This document shows positions 4,824 through 6,787 of a stretch of DNA of 6,787 nucleotides, in pieces. Numbering within the stretch: position 1 is the stretch's first letter; the number at the start of each line of letters is the position of its first letter. The notes beneath the pieces are model-generated. The model was not told where the DNA came from. It worked only from the letters and a program-made list of their open reading frames with translations, and searched no databases. The DNA lies in assembly GCA_035516895.1 (NCBI GenBank), contig DATIZY010000185.1:1-6787 (forward strand), in the 5' to 3' direction. The position numbers were made by a program, and so were the translations under genes. Source of the stretch: Gp7-AA10 sp035516895 (GTDB taxonomy: Bacteria; Acidobacteriota; Thermoanaerobaculia; Gp7-AA8).

Positions 4824-5981
4824 CCGGCTCGCTTCGCCGAGGGAGACGCCCGGCGAGTGCGCGTCGGAGACCCGCGCTCCCTCGATCGCCGCAAATACGC
4901 GCATGAAGTTGCCGCCGAGGATTTTTTCGACATCGGAAGGGGAGACGCCGCGATTGAGCAGGCGCTCGGTGATGCGCGGCAGCCCGGCCGCGGTCTGCAG
5001 ATCGTCGGGCAGCGCGGGAACGCCGTCGAAGTCGCTGCCGATGCCGACGTGCTCGACGCCCGCGACTTCCGCCGCGTGGAGGATGTGATCGACGACGTCC
5101 TCGAGCTTCGCGGTCGGGCAGCCGAGCGCCTGGAACCATTTGAGGTACTCGTCCCAATCGGTCGTGTCGTTCGGCAGCTCCTCGGTCCCCCCTTCGCTTT
5201 TCGCGGCGCGAGCTCGTCTCTGGGCGTGCATGACGACCTGTGCGACCTCGTCGTTCACGAACGCCGAGAAAAAATTGATCATGCAGACGCCGCCGTTTTT
5301 CCCGAGAGCGCGCAGCATGTCGTCGGTCATGTTGCGCGGATGGCGGCAGAGCGCGCGGCAGGAGGAGTGCGTCGCCACGAGCGGTGCCTTCGTCGCCTCC
5401 AGCACCGCGTAGAACGCCTTGTCGGAGACGTGTGAGATGTCGACGATCATCCCCATTTCGTTCATTGCGCGGACGACTTCGCGGCCGAAGTCGGTGATGC
5501 CGCCGTGCTTGCCCGCATCGCCCGACGAATCGCACCAGTTGTTCGAGTTGACATGCGTCAGCGTCATGTAGCGTGCGCCGAGGCGGTAGAAATCGCGGAG
5601 AGTGTCGAGCGAGTCTTCGATCGCGTGGCCGCCTTCGATGCCGATCAGGATCGCCACTTTGCCGCGCTGCTTCGCGTCGCGGATGCCGGCCGAGTCGGTG
5701 CAGGACACGAGCTGCTCCGAATTGCGCGCCGCCTCGGATCGAATCAGCTCGATCGCGCGATAGCAGAATTTCGCGGCGCCGCGGCCGGCGTAATACGGCG
5801 GAACGTACGCGGCGAAAAAGGATGCGGTGATGCCGCTTTCGACCAGCGTGCGGAGATCGACCTGTGCCTCGGGATCGTGTTCATCGAGGTGGACGTTGTG
5901 GCGCAGCATGCGATACGGCGTATCGCAATGGCTGTCGATGATGATCGCGCGCCGGTGAATGTCAGTTGCTGAAATAGCCAT
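4821..5981 (-). CDS. Membrane dipeptidase family metallopeptidase (peptidase M19)
   Basis: This 386-residue zinc dipeptidase is homologous to renal dipeptidase and hydrolyses dipeptides, often with relaxed stereospecificity for the second residue. All expected dinuclear zinc ligands are visible: His18 and Asp20 in DSHCDT, Glu116 in IEGGHAI (the bridging Glu), His184 in DISHVSD, His205 in VATHSSCRAL, and Asp317 in GIGSDFDG. The motif RHPRNMTD follows at 213-220, as usual. Length and motif order match complete bacterial M19 enzymes. There is no signal peptide, so despite the family name it should be cytoplasmic. ATG 5981 lies inside the HAD gene's last codons (20-base overlap), with AAGGA 12 bases upstream, so translation is probably coupled. 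A possible theme is recycling of dipeptides, including cell-wall ones, but the substrate is unknown. Confidence 0.95.
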   Translation of the reverse strand: MAISATDIHRRAIIIDSHCDTPYRMLRHNVHLDEHDPEAQVDLRTLVESGITASFFAAYVPPYYAGRGAAKFCYRAIELIRSEAARNSEQLVSCTDSAGIRDAKQRGKVAILIGIEGGHAIEDSLDTLRDFYRLGARYMTLTHVNSNNWCDSSGDAGKHGGITDFGREVVRAMNEMGMIVDISHVSDKAFYAVLEATKAPLVATHSSCRALCRHPRNMTDDMLRALGKNGGVCMINFFSAFVNDEVAQVVMHAQRRARAAKSEGGTEELPNDTTDWDEYLKWFQALGCPTAKLEDVVDHILHAAEVAGVEHVGIGSDFDGVPALPDDLQTAAGLPRITERLLNRGVSPSDVEKILGGNFMRVFAAIEGARVSDAHSPGVSLGEASR

Positions 5982-6627
5982 CGATGTCTTCGATCCTTCT
6001 CCCGAGCTCCTCGACGTCCGCGAAGAGGAATTCCGCTTTGGTCAGCAGCGTGCGATCGAATCCGCCCGACAGCAATGCGACGATCGGCAACGCGCAGCGG
6101 TGCGCCGCGAGGATGTCGTACGGAGTGTCTCCCACGGTGAATGTGAAAGCGTCATCTGTGCCGAGCCGTTCGAGCGCCGCGGCGAAAATCTCCGGCGACG
6201 GTTTCGAGAACGCGGCGTCGTGTTTCGAAGTCGATCCTCTGAGAAGGCCGCCGACTCCGAGGAGCCGGGTATAGTACTCCACCTCGTCGGGGTTGGACGA
6301 CGAGGCGAGTGCGAGCTCGACGCCGCGGCGGCGCAAGGTTTCGAACAGATCGCGCACGCCGGGGAACGGCCTCACTTTCGGCATATATTCTCGTTTATAT
6401 AAATCGTTACGATATTTCCTTACCTGCTCGCCGAGGCGCCGCATGTCCTTCGCGTTGAGGAGATCGGGCACGAGCAGGTCGCCGCCCTTGCCGATCTGGC
6501 TGCGGACGATGTGGTAGTCGAAGCGTTTGCCGAAATGATCGAACGCCTCGATCCAGCACTGCGCGTGGAGATCGTTGGAATCGACGAGCGTGCCGTCGAT
6601 GTCGAAGATGATGCCCTGGAGTTTCAC
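5962..6627 (-). CDS. HAD-superfamily hydrolase, subfamily IA (phosphoglycolate phosphatase-like)
   Basis: This 221-residue phosphatase has all four HAD motifs: DIDGT (nucleophile Asp9, acid/base Asp11), Ser109-Ser110 in LASSSN, Lys142 in SKPSPEIF, and GDTPYDI (Asp167, Asp171). A helical cap lies between motifs I and II (about residues 18-85), as in phosphoglycolate phosphatases and beta-phosphoglucomutases. The substrate cannot be deduced. I start at GTG 6627, giving MKLQGIIFDIDGT, the usual family start. A TTG at 6651 would add eight residues, and neither has a strong Shine-Dalgarno. The gene overlaps the dipeptidase start by 20 bases, so the two are one operon. Upstream lies the heptamer-repeat hairpin at 6660-6735, which may be in its leader. 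Confidence 0.93.
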   Translation of the reverse strand: MKLQGIIFDIDGTLVDSNDLHAQCWIEAFDHFGKRFDYHIVRSQIGKGGDLLVPDLLNAKDMRRLGEQVRKYRNDLYKREYMPKVRPFPGVRDLFETLRRRGVELALASSSNPDEVEYYTRLLGVGGLLRGSTSKHDAAFSKPSPEIFAAALERLGTDDAFTFTVGDTPYDILAAHRCALPIVALLSGGFDRTLLTKAEFLFADVEELGRRIEDIDGYFSN

Positions 6628-6659
6628 GTGCTCGGCAGTAGCAACGCACAAGCCGGAAC

Positions 6660-6735
6660 GATTGGCGGCGGGTGGCGGGTGGCGGGTAGGTCACCCACCC
6701 GCTACCCGCTACCCGCCACCCGCCACCCGCCAATC
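6660..6735. repeat. Heptamer tandem repeats forming a large hairpin with G-quadruplex potential
   Basis: The left arm holds GGGTGGC-type heptamers and the right arm their complements (CGCCACC and CGCTACC units). GATTGGCGG (6660-6668) pairs with 6727-6735, CGG (6669-6671) bulges out, and 6672-6689 pairs perfectly with 6709-6726, leaving a 19-base loop: 27 pairs in all. Read on the minus strand, the right arm has six GGG tracts with loops of 4, 4, 4, 4 and 1 bases, a strong G-quadruplex pattern. It sits between the end of one minus-strand gene and the start of the HAD gene, so it may terminate, attenuate or shape the 5' leader. It has no coding potential of its own. Confidence 0.8.
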
Positions 6736-6787
6736 ACGGCGTGGCATTCTCGAGATCGTTCGCGATGTCGATCTCCTCGAACTGCGA
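6734..6787 (-). CDS. C-terminal end of an unidentified protein (partial)
   Basis: The minus strand reads 17 sense codons from the window edge, SQFEEIDIANDLENATP, then TGA at 6736-6734. The stop lies at the base of the hairpin, like the dipeptidase stop at its own hairpin. The frame is open to the edge, but the segment is too short to identify. An acidic, polar tail is typical of a soluble protein end. Same-strand position, 106 bases from the HAD start, makes it a plausible upstream neighbour. Confidence 0.4.
   Translation of the reverse strand, partial: SQFEEIDIANDLENATP

Noticed and set aside
4480..5535. Minus-strand frame of 351 codons overlapping the dipeptidase and zinc-ribbon genes
   Set aside because: Shifted-frame shadow: Arg-rich, no motifs, while the overlapped M19 frame has all zinc ligands.
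6407..6733. Minus-strand frame of 108 codons starting in the heptamer repeat
   Set aside because: Its Gly/Trp/Arg start is just translated repeat, and the rest is a shifted frame of the HAD gene.
6660..6735. CRISPR array
   Set aside because: Repeat units are seven bases, contiguous and without spacers.
1..6787. A new defence or biosynthetic system
   Set aside because: No nuclease, transposase, toxin-antitoxin pair, synthase or transporter cluster is present; the recognisable genes are ordinary metabolic, cell-wall and surface functions.

Overview
The window is a gene-dense, GC-rich stretch of bacterial chromosome with no rRNA, tRNA, CRISPR array, transposase or phage gene. The best hint of origin is the gene at 4315-2887 (minus). 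It combines a Sec signal peptide, a beta-strand-repeat surface domain, an Ig-like domain and an IPTL-type C-terminal sorting tail. That combination, with a GC-rich Gram-negative-type lipoprotein peptidase and an M19 dipeptidase, suggests an Acidobacteriota-like (perhaps Thermoanaerobaculia) or similar environmental bacterium. This is inference from gene style, not a proven assignment.

Layout. Bases 1-100 form an element with perfect 26-bp inverted repeats, abutting the first gene. Plus-strand genes follow: an unrecognised helical protein (104-991), overlapped by a dacB-type D-Ala-D-Ala carboxypeptidase lipoprotein (957-2129). A small minus-strand gene (2326-2126) converges on dacB, and the two stop codons overlap inside one CTAG. 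Divergent from it is a VOC/PhnB-like protein (2404-2886, plus). It ends flush against the stop of the minus-strand surface protein, and a loopless 18-bp palindrome spans the junction. The surface-protein gene is split by a one-base frameshift at 3773-3776. Upstream of it on the minus strand are a zinc-ribbon protein (4765-4358), an M19 dipeptidase (5981-4821) and a HAD phosphatase (6627-5962). The last two overlap by 20 bases and are surely one transcription unit. A 76-bp heptamer-repeat hairpin with G-quadruplex potential (6660-6735) separates the HAD gene from the last codons of another minus-strand gene (6787-6734).

How the genes fit together. DacB trims peptidoglycan peptides in the periplasm. 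The dipeptidase could cut short peptides in the cytoplasm, so a loose cell-wall or peptide-recycling theme is possible but unproven. The HAD and VOC proteins are generalists whose substrates cannot be read from sequence. I see no convincing new multi-gene system. The points of interest are the repeats and hairpins, the extreme packing of convergent gene ends, the frameshift in the surface protein, and two genes that look leaderless.
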